Positions 12,241 through 22,960 of a DNA stretch of 64,000 nucleotides are shown piece after piece (the first letter of the stretch is position 1; every line of letters begins with the position of its first letter). The stretch spans positions 61,828,688 to 61,892,687 of the forward strand of contig JBANSL010000013.1 of the NCBI GenBank assembly GCA_037127255.1, written 5' to 3'. The position numbers and the translations under genes are program-made. The stretch is from Persicaria tinctoria. Lineage: Eukaryota > Streptophyta > Magnoliopsida > Caryophyllales > Polygonaceae. A model generated the notes under the pieces. That model did not search any database. It worked only from the letters and a program-made list of their open reading frames with translations, and was not told where the DNA came from.

Positions 12241-12871
12241 TTTCAGTTGCATAAAAGATAAGTGCGTGCGAAGCACGCACGATGCAACTAGTAATACAAA
12301 ATGTGAAAAAAAAGCCCACTTACTTGTCAAAAAATTAGCCCAACCCGCTCATTAAAATTTCAAAGCCCGCCCTTTTCGTAATGAAATTTTAAGGTCCCTG
12401 GAATTATTGAACAAAATAGCACGGAAAATGAATTTGACCAATCTAAGTTTCATTAATTTAATGATTTCAATTTTCAACAATTCTTTTTTTTGGTGCACTT
12501 TTTTTGGGTGCAATTTTCAACAATCCTTTCTCTACATACTAGTAAGTAATGGAAAGATACTACGTAATATATTATGTAATATATAGAAGAAGAAAAACAT
12601 AAATCCCTAGAATATATATAACCATAAAGATAATGGAAAGATATTAATTTAAAGGTACATATATGAAAAATACGTAGTATGTAATATATAGAAAAAAACA
12701 TAAATCCCTAGAATATCAATTTAGATCCCTTACAACACTTTCTTTTAATTATCCATAATTTTTAATAATAATTTTTCGTAATAAAATTTAATAAACATGT
12801 TAATATAACCATAAAGATAATAATATATGCATTTATTTGGCTTTGTAAATTAGGAACAACATACGTACCCT

Positions 12872-15800
12872 TCAAATATCGATGTCTTCATCTTCCTCTT
12901 CGTCTTCGTCTACGTCTTCGTTTTCGTTTTCATCTCCATCTTCAAATTCAGTGTTATCGTTATCATCTATATCATCTTCTACATCATCTACACCACTTGG
13001 ATCAAGTAGATTTCTTGGCAACTCATCGACAAATACCCCAACAAATTGATCTCCTTCAATATCGTCATGTTGTAATGGCTCATCAATAATTTCCTTCTCC
13101 GTCCATCTTTTCTCTAATCGGCGTCGAGGCTTTGTTTTGCAAACAGCTCTCCAATTAGCACGACTACGACTTGCTCCAGGATACTCCATATAATAAACTT
13201 GGAGGCATTGTTGGGCTAAGATGAAGGGTTCATAGTTCTTGTAACGCCTGCTCACATTAATTTCTTGCAATTGGTATTGTGGATGGATGTGCATACCTCT
13301 AATAGTAGAGTCATACCACAGAAACTTAAATGGTACAATCTTCTCACAGGGCAACCCGGTGAATTCACACTCCAATATTTGATCTATCATCCCGAAGAAA
13401 TCTTTTTGTGCATCACCACAATTAGAAGCTTGTACACACACTCCAATATTCATGGTTAATTTACCACGACCATTCTCCAAAGTCTCAAATCTATAACCAT
13501 TGATGTAACATGTAGGCCAAGACAACACTTTTCTGCTTGGGCCTTCGGCTAGACTAATTATGAGAGGATCAACAAAGGCATGTTGTGCTTCATGTGAAAC
13601 CTGCAGATTTAATATCTCAAATGTAATTATTCAAGACTTTTATGAGTTATAAAAACATTACTAAACATATATTCTAAGAAATGCAAAAGGATTTGTAAAT
13701 ACTTACATAATTTTTAAACCATCCTAAAAAGTGTGTGGCAATAGCATTACAATCATATATTCCATTTAATTCTTTAAATTTCCTGCATGTATAAATTAAT
13801 GTTATGTGGTAAGAAGTTTGCTAAATTTATCACAAAAAAAAAGGGAATTTGACTTTTATATGATGCATAAATCAAGCTTTAGATCCTGGATATGTTAGAA
13901 TGACTTACATGATGTACGGATCAATCTCCAAACAATTGATCAAGATGTATGTGTGCAATACATGCAAATCTCTTTCGTCATTCATCCATAAAACCTTGGA
14001 TTTCCCACTAGGCCGACCCGGATGGTTGAAGATAGAAATTTGAGGATAATCAACATCAAATATATCTTTCTCGTTCCTAACTGCCCTTCTTCTCTTATAT
14101 GGATCTAGAATCAGGATAATGCTTAGTGAAGTTTGTGATCTCTTCCAACAAATATGCCTCAACTATCGATGCCTCTACATGCTTTGGATTCCTCGTTTTC
14201 TTTTTCAACTTGCCCAAGTCCCTTTCAAATGGATACATCCATCGATATTGTACAGGACCCGCCAATCTGGCCTCATATTCTAAGTGCACAATGAGATGTT
14301 CCATGCTATCGACAAAAGAGGGTGGAAATATCCTCTCCAATTGACACAATATAAGGGGAGCATCACGCTCCAAAACTCTAACTTGTTCCTCCTCCAATGT
14401 AGGTGAGGATAAGGATTGGAAGAACAAGCTCACCTCTGTCAATGGCCCCCACACTCCCACTGGGAGAAGCTCCTTAAAAGCTATTGGTATAAGTCTTTGC
14501 ATAAATACATGACAATCACGACTCTTCATCCCGATGAGCCTACCGTCTTGTGAATGCACACACCAACGAATATTAGAAACATATCCATCTGGAAATCTCA
14601 AACCCTTGAGCCAATTCAACAACTCTATTCGCTTCTCTCTACTCAAGGTGTACAATGCTTTAGGTTTTGTACCCTTATGATTATCCTCCACTTCAAGCTC
14701 TGGTTGATTACAATACAGTCGAAGATCTTGCCTTGCTTTCAAGTTATCCTTTGTCTTATCCTTGATATCCATCACTATATTAAACACATTGTCAAATACA
14801 TTCTTTTCGATATGCATGACGTCGAGGTTGTGACAAAGCAGAAGATATTTCCAATAAGGAAGACTCCAGAAAATACTCTGCTTTGTGAACTTATGATCAC
14901 CGTAACCATCTGGTAAATTCAAAGGAGACTCCATGGTAGTTGGAATATTCTTAACACGCTCCCACACCTAGTGACCAGATAAGCACGAAGGAGGTTCTCT
15001 AGTCTCAATCCTCCCTTTGTAAAAGCTTGTGCAATCCATCCTGAAGGCGTGATCTTCTGTCCTCCCTTTGTAAAAGCTTGTGCAATCCATCCTGAAGGGG
15101 TGATCTTCTGGCAAAAAACGTCTATGCTCATCAAACCATGAAGCCTTTTTCCATACTGTAGTCGAAAGGCTCCTGTTTGCTCCATGAAATGAGGACATGC
15201 TAAATTTCCATGTGTACTCCATCCACCCAACATCCCAAGTGCAGGAAAGTCACTCATAGTCCACATAAGAGCCGCATGCATTATGAAGTTTTCCTTTGCA
15301 TATGCGTCAATTGTCGAGACACTTTCATTCCATAACACTAGTAGCTCATCGATTAAAGGTTGTAAGCAAATGTCTATTAGCCTCTTCGATTTCTTTGGCC
15401 CTGGAATGATGCCAACTAAAAAAAATACGGAGATTGCATACACATACTGGGTGGCAGATTATATGGGGTAACAATCACTGGCCATGCAGAGTATTTTCTA
15501 CCAGTCTGATGAAAAGGAGAAAACCCATCTAAGCATAAACCTAATCTCACATTACGTACCTCTGATGCAAAGTCAGGAAAGGTACGATCAAGATGCTTTC
15601 AAGCCTCTGCGTCTGAAGGGTGGCTCACGGCTCCATCCATAGGTTGATGCTCGGCATGCCAACGCATGTGCGAGGAGGTGTCATCCATTGCATATAATCG
15701 TTGCAGGCGTGGGATTAAGGGCAAGTATATAAATACTTTCAATGGGACCGGTTTCCCTTTCGTTGTCGGTCGTTGCTTATACCTTGGGCTCTTACAAAAT

Positions 15801-16669
15801 TTGCACTCAACGGCACTAGCATCATCTTTCCAAAATAACATACACCCTTTAGGACACATATGTATCCTCTTCTCCGACAATCCCAAATCTCGAAGCAACC
15901 TCTTAGTCTCATAAAAGCTTCAGGGAAGGTTGTGGTGTGACGAAAACCCACCTCCCACATCTTGAAGAAGTTGATTGGACCCTGCTTGAGACACATTTTG
16001 CTCGGTCTTATGCCTCAAAAATTTAGCCACCATTGACAATAAGGAAGTGAAACAACCTGGATACAATGGCTCATTTGCTGCCCTTAGCACATCGAAGAAT
16101 CGATTCGATAGCAACGAAATATCTTCATTTCCATGGCCAAAAGAAGTTGATTGTGGTCTACTTCTTTCTTCTCCGAGTTCCACAGGATTCTCGTACAACT
16201 CTGTTGGACAAGTTACTTGATCATTACGGTCTATTAAAGTGCTAAAATTGAACGATTCGGGAGGAGGAATAAAGTTGGGCCCGGCTGCATCAAAAACCAT
16301 TCTCTGCAAAGGATTCAAATGCTCAAACATTTGCATTCCGATCCCAAAGAAGTTCAAGCCATTCACACTAGAGCTCGACGGTTCCTCTAAACGAGGCATT
16401 ATGTGGGCCAACGACATCTCTCTATGTGCAGTCAACTCGTAATAGTTTTCAACAAAACCCATTCGAAACAGATGACAACGAACGATATCCTCGGTCTTAA
16501 ATTTTCCATTCTTGCACGTCACACAAGGGCATCTGATCTTCTCCCCATCCATCAACTGCACTTGTGATGTTGCAAATTTAATGAAATTATCAACACCATC
16601 AAGAAATTCTTGATTCCATTCACCCTCAATTGATAGACGTTCATTGTACATCCAATTGCAATTATCCAT
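12872..16669 (-). pseudogene. TNP2-type CACTA transposase, broken
   Basis: It begins MDNCNWMYNERLSIEGEW at 16669 with the transposase-associated domain (Cys-rich block near residues 45-70). It continues through a CMLFWKDD block, the core with HNLDVMHIEKNV carrying a catalytic-type Asp (about 14820-14850), the DUF4218 part (to 13909), and DUF4216 in the last exon. The C-terminus is a long Asp/Glu tail ending at 12872. Introns with GT/AG borders are at 13783-13908 and 13601-13706. Damage includes in-frame TGA at 15920-15922 and 15599-15601 (the latter where the family has Trp), several frame changes between about 15450 and 14100, and a 51-bp duplication. It would cut and join the element ends. 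The pseudogene call is firm. Confidence 0.9.
15007..15108 (-). repeat. 51-bp tandem duplication in TNP2
   Basis: Two adjacent 51-bp copies differ at few positions. They encode a doubled 17-residue block (HPFRMDCTSFYKG and HAFRMDCTSFYKG). The length keeps the reading frame. Confidence 0.9.
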
Positions 16670-17133
16670 TTGGCCTCTAAAAAAATTACAAAAAATTACA
16701 AAATTATATAACGAAAATGACTTGAGAGTTTTGAATTAAATAACAATAAAATTAGTCTTAGAGTTACCCAAAACTATGGTTTAATTAAGCTTAAAAAGCC
16801 TTGATTTTGGCATAAAAATTAGCATTTCCCTCAAAATTTCCCTCAAATTTTCCCTCGATGCCCTAAACTAGAACACATAGCCTCGGAACAAAGAACTCGA
16901 GGCTATATTCGAGGGTATACTGGCTTTGAATATACCTTCAAGTTCTTACTTTCGAGGCTATTCACCAATCATTTTTCCACACATTTCGTTTTCTTCCTTT
17001 TTTCATAATTTTAATTCAAGATATTATTTTGAAAATTTGAAATTCAATTATATCACATAATATTTCTCAACACTTCATTTTAAGTTAGATCTAGCTACTT
17101 AACAATATTGATTTAATTAAGAAACATAATAAA

Positions 17134-17167
<34 letters not shown>

Positions 17168-17903
17168 AAAAATATGATTAAACATTAAAAAAAATAATAT
17201 GATGGTATACTTACCGATTAATGTGATTAACCGATTGTCATAAACCTCAAACAAACAAAAGCTTCAAATCTCACTTATTTGAGGGCAAGAGAATCAAATC
17301 TCGTTTTGAGAATATTGGCAAAAGATAGAAGAGAGTGTTTGGATTGGTGGGTTGTTTGAATATACTAATGAAGTTTTGGAATGGGTTGTGTAAAGAGTAA
17401 AGGGGATAGTGAGAAATAAATGCGGATGTGAAATTCTGGTGTAGCATTAAATGAAGTTGGTGGACTATAGCCTTGAAGTTGGCCTCAAATTTGCTATCAA
17501 ACATTCACACCACATTTTAGCCTCAAAAATGGTTACGACTTTACCCTCCAAGTATACGTTCAAGTACTAACATTGAACTTAACCTCGAAAATGAAATTCG
17601 TTGGTAAATTACACACGAATCGAGCATCCAAAATAGCCTCAATCTTGGTTTGAGGATAATCGCCCTCGAATTAGGCCTCGGACATGGCCCTGAATATTTG
17701 TCGTTGCTATATGGACCCAAAGAAAGTCTCGAATTTGTGTTTGTTGCCAATTGGCCTCGAAATTTAGCCTCCGGAATATTTCGAGGCTAACATGGCATCG
17801 AAAATAAGTTTCAGATGTAAAATCGAGGGTAAGAGCCACGAAATTACCCTCGAAATATTATGAGGCCAACAATTTGTAGCAATCTCGTGTGTTTCTAGCA
17901 GTG
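16670..17903. repeat. CACTA right subterminal region and TNP2 upstream region
   Basis: CCTCGAA/TTCGAGG motifs cluster at 16840-16960 and again at 17500-17870 in both orientations, as at the left end. A (CA)n microsatellite lies at 17135-17165. The TNP2 promoter must lie here, but no clear TATA box was singled out. Confidence 0.65.
17135..17165. repeat. (CA)n microsatellite
   Basis: About 15 uninterrupted CA units lie inside the CACTA element. Confidence 0.95.
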
Positions 17904-19084
17904 ATATGATGAGGTGGATGAATTTCAACTTGAATCGATAAAGAGAAAGGCGGAACAACGAAGAATTGTTATAAGAACAATGGTACTTGTTGTGAAATTT
18001 ATCATGATTGTTGTTACACACTATCGACAACAATCATTACAAATTAAGGAAGTGCAAATGCAAGAAAAGGATAAGAAGAATCTCCATAGATTGGCCAGTT
18101 TGAATAGGTTGATGGTAGAAAGTGAGGTTATATGTAGAACAAGCTTCGGGTGAATAGGCAAACGTTTGGAGTACTTTGTGAGATGGTCCAAGAGATTGGG
18201 GGATTGCGTAGGACGAAAAATATGGAGGTAGATGAAATTGTTGCAATGTTTTTATTTACATTGGCACATCATAAGAAAAATAGGTCAATAGCAAATTACT
18301 TTGTAAGGGAGTGGGGAGAGTGTGAGTAGACAATTCAATCTGTCTTCATGCGGTACTGAAGTTCCACAATCACTTACTCAAGAAGCCTACACCTATACCC
18401 GATGATTGCCAAGATGGTCGATGGAAACTTTTCAAGGTACCAACAACATCAATTTGTAGTTATAAGATTCATTCATAAAATGTAACTACTTCTTAAAATC
18501 TATACAATTCTTCCTTGTTTTGTAGAATTGCCTATGAGCTTTAGATGGAACCCATATTAGTGTTTATGTTTCAAATATCGATAGAGAAAGATATCGAACT
18601 GTTGTGAGCCTAATTTGTCATGTTTAACAGTAACTTTTATATCGATTTCTGCATACATTGCATACATTTGGGTTAGAATAATACAGAATCTGTATAGTTT
18701 ACACTTATTTGCAATATATGGAGGTCTACACAAGTTTTTGTTATATTTGGCAGAAATCGGACGCACTTTGGAGCTTAAAGGAAACTCATGGAGAAGCTAA
18801 GAATGGTGCAGCTGGAGAAGAGGCCCTTTTTCACCATTCTTCGTTCTGAATCGAGCTTTGATATCTTCATGAAAGTTGTAGCCCCCGGAAAGAGCTTTCC
18901 AACGCATGGTCATATGCGTCAATCCGACGAACGAGGACTCGGGAAAGTGCGTTTTAAGAACAGAGCAGAATGTTGAAAGCAACAGCGTTACTCAAAATCG
19001 ACCACATTGGTCGACATCGACAAGAGCTTGCTTGACATTTGCTCCAGAAGACGAGATCGAGCACGAGATGAAGACAAATATTGG

Positions 19085-19175
19085 TCTACGTCGAGGAAGT
19101 TACTCTACGTCGAGGAGATTTACTCTACGTCGAGGAAGCTGGTCTACGTCGAGGAAGCTGCTCGATGTCGAGGAA
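19085..19175 (+). repeat. five-copy TCTACGTCGAGGA array at 19-20 bp steps
   Basis: Copies start at 19085, 19104, 19124, 19143 and 19162, the last with changes. Similar TCGATA/TCGAGG motifs recur at 20086, 20106, 20127 and 20150 in the same LTR. Confidence 0.85.
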
Positions 19176-19446
19176 ACCCCAAGTGACCGACGTCGAGTAA
19201 TTCGAATCTTGTTAAGGTTCTATCCCGAATCTGATGGTGATATTTTCGAGATCAAATTCCATCCGGATCTATCAAGATCTATCAAGATCCATCATGAAGA
19301 GAGAGATCTATCCACTTGAAAACTTTAGATATATTTCCCTTATTTAGATTTAATTATGTTATTGCTTTTATTTATCATTAAGCTTTTAGATATAATTTTA
19401 GATATAGATAGAGATTTTTATCCTTGATTAGAAATGATTAGAAGGC

Positions 19447-19456
19447 TATAAATAAA
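19447..19456 (+). promoter_or_regulatory. TATA box and AATAAA of the solo LTR
   Basis: GGCTATAAATAAAGCCC at 19445-19460 combines a canonical TATA box with a polyadenylation hexamer, an arrangement seen near the R region of plant LTRs. Function is inferred from position only. Confidence 0.5.
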
Positions 19457-21314
19457 GCCCTAGGGGCTGGTTTTTCATTCATTCAGAAACACAATCAATT
19501 CCATTCAAGTAAGTAGGAGTAGAGAGATAGAGAGTTTGTAGCAAGCAAGGTGAAAAGGCGAAAGCGGATTTGTCTTGTGGGTTGTAAGCTTTCTTTATTT
19601 AATTCAATGCAAGTTAGTTTCTTTTGTTATTTAATGTCTTTCTTGATGATGAAGAGCGAGTAGTCCACCCACTTCTGGGGCTGGGGTGAGCCCGACGGTG
19701 GCCATGTGAGATGATGCAGTAAAGGTCAGATCTTGTTATGCAATTTGTCTTCTATCCCTATGAGCATGATTCTTTTGCGAGAGTTGAAGGTGATCCTTGT
19801 TTGTATTATTGAAGCGAAAGTGATCTTAATGCAACTTGGGTTAATTATGTAAAAAGGGTTAGTAACAATTAGGGTTTATGCGAAAGCCTCTATATGCCTA
19901 TTTGTTAGTAACGAAAGTTACTTTGATGGAAAGCATGATCTTTTATGCCTTTATGTGTTACTTTGCATTGTTATCGTTGTGGTGTTGATACCCTGGCTTT
20001 GGAAGTTTTTCATATATTGAGTTTATTTCTATCAAATTTCCGAGTTGTGTTCGAAATCTGCGATTTACAGTTTTCTGAGTTTCTAGTCGATACAGAGGAG
20101 CCTTAGTCGATATAGAGTAGCCTGTACTCGATATCGAGGAGAGTTCCTACTCGACATTACCTGTTTCAGTTTCTGTTTCCTATTGTCGATTTGCTGTTGT
20201 CGATCTCAGGTACGGTCGAGTCTAGGTCGAGTTGAGTTTTCTTCTGTTGTCATCGATTTTCAGTTTCTGTTTTCGATTTTTGACTTGATGTTGTCGATCT
20301 CGAGGAGAAGCTTGTCGAGATCGAGTACGCCTGTTGCTTTGTTTTATTTTCTGCTTTGCTTTGTCTTTTCTGTCTTCGTTTTGTTCATTGCTTTTATTTG
20401 TTATTTTCTGTTTTATTTCTGTTTCCGCCCTTGTCTTTCTGTTTCTGTCTTTTCGGTTGCTTGTCTGTGAGATCTGTTGCTACCTAAGAACTGCTGACGT
20501 GCTTCCTCGTGGATTCGATCCTGACAACCTTCTACTACAACGGGAGGAAGTCTTGTATTTATTTGCTGAGACAGGGAAGTCAGTCTGATCTTTATTCTAT
20601 ATTATTTCATACTTGACCATCCTCCTGCAACACGAACCAGAAAAGGAGATTTTGCGATGAATGTATTGGGTGTTTGTACACCCAATATGGAGTTCATATA
20701 CATATTACCTAGCTGGGAAGGTTCTGCACATGATGGTGGTGTCCTTCATAATGCTATTTCTAGACCACATGGTTTAAAAGTCCCAAAAGGTTAACATCAA
20801 ATATATTGTTAAAGAAACTTAAATATAAAAGGGCAACCTAATTAGCATTTGTTGTTGTCAATGATGTTAATACTTGGTAGATGCTGGATACACCAACTGT
20901 GAAGGGTTCTTAGCTCCGTATAGAGGTCATCGTTATCATCTACAAGAGTGGGGTGATCATCAACCAGAAAATCCCGATGAATATTTCAACAAGAAACATT
21001 CAAAAGTTAGAAATGTCATAGAGAGAACGTTTGGGCTACTAAAAGGGAGATGGAATATTCTTCGGAGTCGTTCATTTTTTCCAATACGAACCCAAGGTCG
21101 GACTGTCTTCGCATGATCTTTACTACACAACCTTATTCGCAAATACATGCCAACTGATATTGTTGAGGAAGAGGATGATGCAAATGACGATGATGGAGAG
21201 GAGGGGGAGGGGGTTGAGTATGTCACACAAGTTAGTATATCAGAAGATTGGACTGGTTTTAGAAATACCTTAGCCCATGATGGATTTGCTACTTGGATGT
21301 CTAGTTCAACTTGA

Positions 21315-21480
21315 TGTACTCCTTGTTATTCTCCTTGAACTCCATGTACTCTTTGTTATTCTCTTTGAACTCTATATACTACTGTTTATTCTCCTTGAAC
21401 TCCATGTACTCCTTATTATTCTCTTTAAACTCTATGTACTAGTTATTTTCTTTGAACTCCATGTATTACTTCACTTATTT
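21315..21480 (+). repeat. 36-bp-type tandem repeat after the transposase stop
   Basis: Units like TTATTCTCCTTGAACTCCA TGTACTC recur about every 36 bp, four to five times. The Leu-rich ORF across it is an artefact of the repeat. It separates the transposase stop from the SANT gene. Confidence 0.8.
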
Positions 21481-21512
21481 ATTGCATTATATGAAATTAT
21501 GAATATGTTTAG

Positions 21513-22510
21513 ATGAGCATTGCGAGTGAAATTGGGCGTGGGAAAAACAAGAGGAAGTGGACCTCGACAGAGGAAGAACCGATCTTAGATTATGTGTTGG
21601 AGCTAAAAAATGATCCTAGATGAAAATGTGAAGGTGGATTCAGGAACGGTTTCCATCAACACCTAGAAGAAAAGCCTGAAAACTTTTTTCCAGGAAATGG
21701 ACTAAAGGCTTCCCAAATTGAATCAAAGTTGAAGTTTCTAAAAGAGAAATATTCTGTCATTCATGAAATGACAAAGTTCTCTGGATTCACTTGGGATGAA
21801 ACAACCTCGATGATCAACTGTGAGAAGCAATCTTTTGATGACTTTGTTAAGGTAAGATTTTTTAAGTTGATGTCAAAGATGAAGTTCCAATAGGTCGATT
21901 GTCCTTTTTTAATGATTTGTTTTTTATTTTCCTTTATGTTTTCTTTATTTTCAGCTACACCTAAGGGCGAGAGGTTTATGGAAAACTGCATTTCCATTGT
22001 ATAACAAGTTGGATCTTATCTATGGTCCTGATCGAGCAACCCTGTGACAACACTGATGATGGTGAGGAGATGGTTGAGAATATGAACGTTGAGTTTATTT
22101 ATGAGAATGTAGAAGACTACTCCACTAGTGATGCAGGCTCTAGACCACCCGCTTCAAAGAGGAGAACCGTAGGTGCAAGTCCTCTTGGGGATACTCGAAG
22201 CAATGACCCAGTTGCATCTGCAATATCGGAGATCCGCACCAACTTAGATAAGATGAACGACACCATGACGAGGGCCGACAATCGTGAGGAGTTACATTCA
22301 ACTCGGGTGGAGATGGTGCTATCTGAGGTAGCTATGTTACCTGGGATTACAGAGGATGATGCGATTGATGCTTGTAGAGTTATTTTGAAATCTCCAAATG
22401 AGCTTGGAACCTTTTTCAGCTGCCCAAATGACGAGTGGAAGGTGAGGTGTGTGCGAAGGATTCTTTCCCAGCTTCGTGGTCCTGCAAGTGCTACTCTGGG
22501 TCAGGTGTAG
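21513..22510 (+). pseudogene. PIF/Harbinger Myb/SANT-like protein, broken
   Basis: From ATG 21513 the frame reads RKWTSTEEEPILDYVLEL, the start of a Myb/SANT-like DNA-binding domain. A TGA at 21621-21623 stands where a Trp is expected. The domain continues to 21851, where GTAAGA opens an intron closed by TTTTCAG at 21954. Exon 2 gives the LWKTAFPLYNKLDLIYG block. A one-base shift near 22045 then leads to a long open tail with DNTDDGEEMVENMN, ending at TAG 22510. In this superfamily the second protein helps bind and import the transposase. It lies downstream of the transposase on the same strand. Confidence 0.8.
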
Positions 22511-22960
22511 AAGAGTGGTTGTTCTAGCAACCCAATTTTGGATTTACAAGTTCTAGACTACTATCATTTGGGAAGATTATGTTTGCAAAACACAATTGGG
22601 ACTTGCAAAGTCCTTGTGGTAATTGTTTTTGTGTAGGATATTTGAAGTCCTTATGGTTTTTGTTTTCAAATTAAATGTCGTAGAACATGAGAACTTTAAA
22701 TTGCAGTAGCTATTTTCTAATTGATGAATTTCTTCGATATGGGAATTTAAAATCCTTGTATTAGCTATGTTCGAATTGATGAAAGTCCTATAACATTGGT
22801 TTCATCCAATTTGAAAATCCTATTCTGATATACATTCTAATATACTCAGCATACCAAACAGGGATATCAAATATCAGATTGATACCCATATCCTTGTTAT
22901 CGATATCTCATACCCGTATCTGATATCTAATATACGTATATGATATGCAAATCAAATTGG

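Larger units (their letters stand above)
9714..12291 (+). mobile_element. Helitron with captured host gene fragments, 2.6 kb
   Basis: The 5' end reads TCTCTATATATATATAAAAGCC (9714 is approximate by two bases). The 3' end is CTAG (12288-12291) followed by T. Seven bases upstream sits a strong hairpin, GTGCGTGC-GAA-GCACGCAC (12262-12280). No Rep/helicase gene is present, so it depended on an autonomous partner. It lies between the two CACTA genes. Confidence 0.8.
4730..17903 (-). mobile_element. CACTA (En/Spm) transposon, 13.2 kb with nested Helitrons
   Basis: The left end is CACTGTTAGGAACACGCG and the right end, inverted, CACTGCTAGAAACACACG. The target duplication is ATA on both sides (4727-4729 and 17904-17906). 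Many copies of a CCTCGAA/TTCGAGG motif fill both subterminal regions. Both expected genes are present on the minus strand: TNP2-like (12872-16669) and TNPA-like (5602-8625). Two Helitrons (7448-8153 and 9714-12291) account for about 3.3 kb, so the original element was about 9.9 kb. Confidence 0.93.
18600..20632 (+). mobile_element. solo LTR (2033 bp), Athila/Tat-like
   Basis: The block begins TGTTGTGAGC and ends CTGCAACA and is flanked by the 5-bp duplication CGAAC (18595-18599 and 20633-20637). It interrupts a Harbinger coding block exactly, as the protein reading continues across it. No primer-binding site, gag or pol is present, so it is one LTR left by recombination. A TATAAATA box at 19447 and an overlapping AATAAA fit an LTR promoter. 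Near its end, GTGGATTCGATCC resembles GTGGGATCGACC near the end of the Athila LTR at 45-46 kb, which suggests the same lineage (inference). TCGA-rich motifs recur at about 20-bp steps. Confidence 0.85.
4719..21314 (+). pseudogene. PIF/Harbinger transposase (DDE_Tnp_4 type), broken
   Basis: The reading starts at ATG 4719, is cut by the CACTA after codon 3, and resumes at 17904. The N-terminal part then runs to about 18437, with a frameshift near 18146 and stops. An intron (GTACC donor, TTTTGTAG acceptor before 18526) leads to the ALDGTHI block with the first catalytic Asp, preceded by a TGA at 18535-18537. The solo LTR splits the gene at 18600. Beyond 20632 come a [14 protein letters not shown] block, VDAGYTNCEGF with the second Asp (about 20878), and NVIERTFGLLKGRW with the catalytic Glu (about 21020). 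An acidic tail ends at TGA 21312-21314. Several stops show that it is dead. Family assignment is firm from the block order. Confidence 0.85.
3831..22960 (+). mobile_element. PIF/Harbinger transposon, interrupted by CACTA and a solo LTR
   Basis: The left end GGGGTCGTTTGGTATCC is preceded by TTA, the trinucleotide target of this superfamily. The right end is decayed. Related sequence (ATATACGTATATGATATGC and an inner copy ATACCAAACAGGG at about 22850) marks the right terminal region, so 22960 is approximate. Inside are the two genes typical of the superfamily, a DDE transposase and a Myb/SANT-like protein, both on the plus strand. About 15.2 kb of the span is later insertions, leaving an original element of about 3.9 kb. 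Confidence 0.75.

Noticed and set aside
21277..21516. Leu-rich membrane-like ORF
   Set aside because: It follows the 36-bp tandem repeat and overlaps the transposase stop. No start context or family match.
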